64,000 bases of DNA from Glebionis coronaria (taxonomy: Eukaryota; Streptophyta; Magnoliopsida; Asterales; Asteraceae). Below are positions 62,501 through 64,000 of the stretch, piece after piece (positions within the stretch are counted from its first letter, which is position 1; each line of letters starts with the position of its first letter). A program made the translations under genes and the position numbers. The notes beneath the pieces are model-generated. The model was not told the origin of the DNA, did not search any database, and saw only the letters and a program-made list of their open reading frames with translations. Where the stretch lies: NCBI GenBank assembly GCA_025667525.1, contig CM046882.1:211156592-211220591 (forward strand), in the 5' to 3' direction.

Positions 62501-64000
62501 GATCTACCGAAATCACCTTTAACTACTAACACCTTACCCTTAACCGGTATTTGAACAACTTTCTCCCCACATACAATTACCGCATCATGAGCAACCAACC
62601 AATCCATACCAACAATCACATCAAACGAACCCAACTCTATCGGCATCAAATCAATTTCAAACAAATGATTTGCTAATTTCAAAGGACACTTCATAAATAT
62701 AGTGGTAGTACTAACTAATTGTCCATCAGCTAACTCGACCTCATAACTAGTATTTAGGCTTGTTGGCTTAATATCTATTAAACGACTAAAGGAAGTGCTT
62801 ATAAAGCTCCTATCAGATCCTGAGTCAAACAACACACTAGCATAACGATGGTTGAGTAAGAACGTACCCGTCACCACATTTGGACCTTGTGCCTGATCAG
62901 CATCCTTAACAACATAAACGGCCCCAGCTGCTTTACCTGCCTTCTTGTTCTTCAACTTCGGGCATTTGGGACGAACATGATCACGTTCTCCACATTCAAA
63001 GCAAGTCCTGATCGGAATAGCATTCGCTCCAGTAGCAGGAATCCATGGCTTGCACTTCTCCGCAGCATGCCCAACCTTTCCACATTTAGTGCACCTTGGT
63101 GGACAATTACCAAAGTGACAAGCACCACAACTCTTACATTTCTGAGCTGGTCCCCCATAGTCAGCATTACAATTCTTGTTAGTCGCAGCTCTAGCTCCAT
63201 CATTTCTCTTCTGATTGTACTGCCTATGGCGGTTACTACCTTGATTACCACTCTGCGAGTTCTCCCATTTCCTTTTACTACCTTCAGCAGCTCTCTCAGC
63301 CCTATCTTGAACATTCTGCTCCATAAGTGTATGAGCCATTCTTACAGTCTCTACAAAGTTCTTGGGTCGAGATGAAGTTGTCTCACCTTTAATGTACCCA
63401 GGCAGCCCTTTGATGTATTGATCCATCTTTTTCTTCTCAGTGGCAAAAGCATCTGGACACAGCAAAACCAACTCATTGAATCGGCTAGTGTATGCAACAA
63501 TGTTGTTATCTTTCAACTTCAGGTGCCTCAACTCATCCTCCAAAGCAGATAACTCTTCTTCTGGACAGAACTCCTCTTTCAACCACCTTTTAATTTCTTC
63601 CCAAGGTTTCCTGTTTGCAGCTTCTAAACCAACTATAGCAACTTGAGTCTTCCACCAGCTTAAAGCTCGATCCTTAAAAGTAGAAACTACGAACTTAACC
63701 TTCTTCCTTTCTGAGCAATCACTAATCTCAAATGTTGTTTCGGTTTTCTCAATCCACCTGAATAATTCCAGTGCTCCACCACTTCCTTGAAATACAGTAG
63801 GTCCACATTTCATGTATCCAGCAAAAGTACATTCTTTAACCGCCGCAGCAGCCTGAGCAACCTCATTCGCAGGATTCTCAGCTGCACCTGCTCCTCCAGC
63901 AGCTGGTTCAGGTCCAGCAGGTTCACCTTCACCTCCAGCACCCGCACCTCCAGAGCCACCTGCTCCTTCAGTGTTAACACGCGCAGCTCTATCCGCAGCT
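59546..64000 (-). pseudogene. Element E gag-pol, Tekay-like, one frameshift, 5' end off window
   Basis: The frame is open to the window edge. ATG 63813 is internal, because upstream codons continue in frame through a Gly/Ala/Pro-rich N-terminal stretch. Counted from 63813: gag; a CX2C-rich segment ([12 protein letters not shown]) at 226-237; CCHC knuckles at 241-254 and 271-284; protease [10 protein letters not shown] near 328; and RT FIDD at 662-665. RNase H YCDAS follows. A lost base near 61280-61284 then ends this frame at 61264, just after KHEENYTT. The next frame begins at 61273 and carries the rest of RNase H and the integrase HHCC. Its integrase triad (D225, D286, E322 of that frame) is intact, and it ends in a chromodomain-like [18 protein letters not shown]. 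Apart from the frameshift all catalytic residues look intact. Confidence 0.93.

Larger units (their letters stand above)
56973..64000 (-). mobile_element. Element E: Tekay-like LTR retrotransposon, partial in window
   Basis: The 3' LTR (56973-59511) and most of gag-pol are visible. The 5' end, PBS and 5' LTR lie past 64000. It is inserted in LTR3 of D, and GAAAA at 56968-56972 is the expected left target duplication. Pol has a single frameshift in the portion seen. Confidence 0.92.

Overview
This window is plant nuclear heterochromatin. It consists almost entirely of Ty3/gypsy LTR retrotransposons inserted into one another, and I found no host gene, rRNA, complete tRNA or CRISPR array. The polyproteins fall into two types. 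One is Athila-like, with a DLGAS protease, an FMDD-type reverse transcriptase (RT) and, where it is visible, a primer-binding site (PBS) beginning TGGCGC. The other is a Tekay/Del-like chromovirus type, with two CCHC knuckles, a DTG or DSG protease, FIDD RT, a chromodomain-like C-terminus, and an initiator-Met-type PBS where it can be seen. From memory, these polyproteins most resemble those of Asteraceae, but that is an inference and I ran no search.

Layout. Element A (Athila-like, + strand) begins just left of the window, and its gag-pro runs to 3284. Element B (Tekay-like, - strand, 3285-17188) interrupts A inside the RT gene and is flanked by the 5-bp duplication ATTTA. A resumes at 17194, ends its pol at 19795, and has a 3' untranslated region and a 3.9-kb 3' LTR ending at 25506. 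A itself appears to sit inside the left LTR of element C, an old decayed Tekay-like copy on the - strand (25507-36408). C's interior holds a small Micron-like element flanked by long TA microsatellites. Right of C, 36409-36616 is a scrap of gag from an older Athila-like element, F. The visible nesting is therefore B in A in C in F.

From 36617 to 56972 lies element D, an Athila-like tandem array (- strand) of the form LTR1 - internal D1 - LTR2 - internal D2 - LTR3 (truncated). The middle LTR is shared. D1 and D2 carry both shared and private disabling mutations, so the duplication happened partway through decay. Element E (Tekay-like, - strand, 56973 to beyond 64000) is inserted in LTR3. Its gag-pol carries one frameshift.

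No element here is fully autonomous as read. B and E are the least damaged: B has two nonsense codons in gag, and E has one frameshift in the portion seen. The points most worth a second look are the shared-LTR tandem D, a stem conserved with a compensatory change at the U5/PBS edge of elements B, C and E, a roughly 29-unit TTCGGA-type repeat predicted to lie in the transcribed leader of D, an extra coiled-coil-like ORF upstream of gag in B, and the Micron-like element inside a TA microsatellite.
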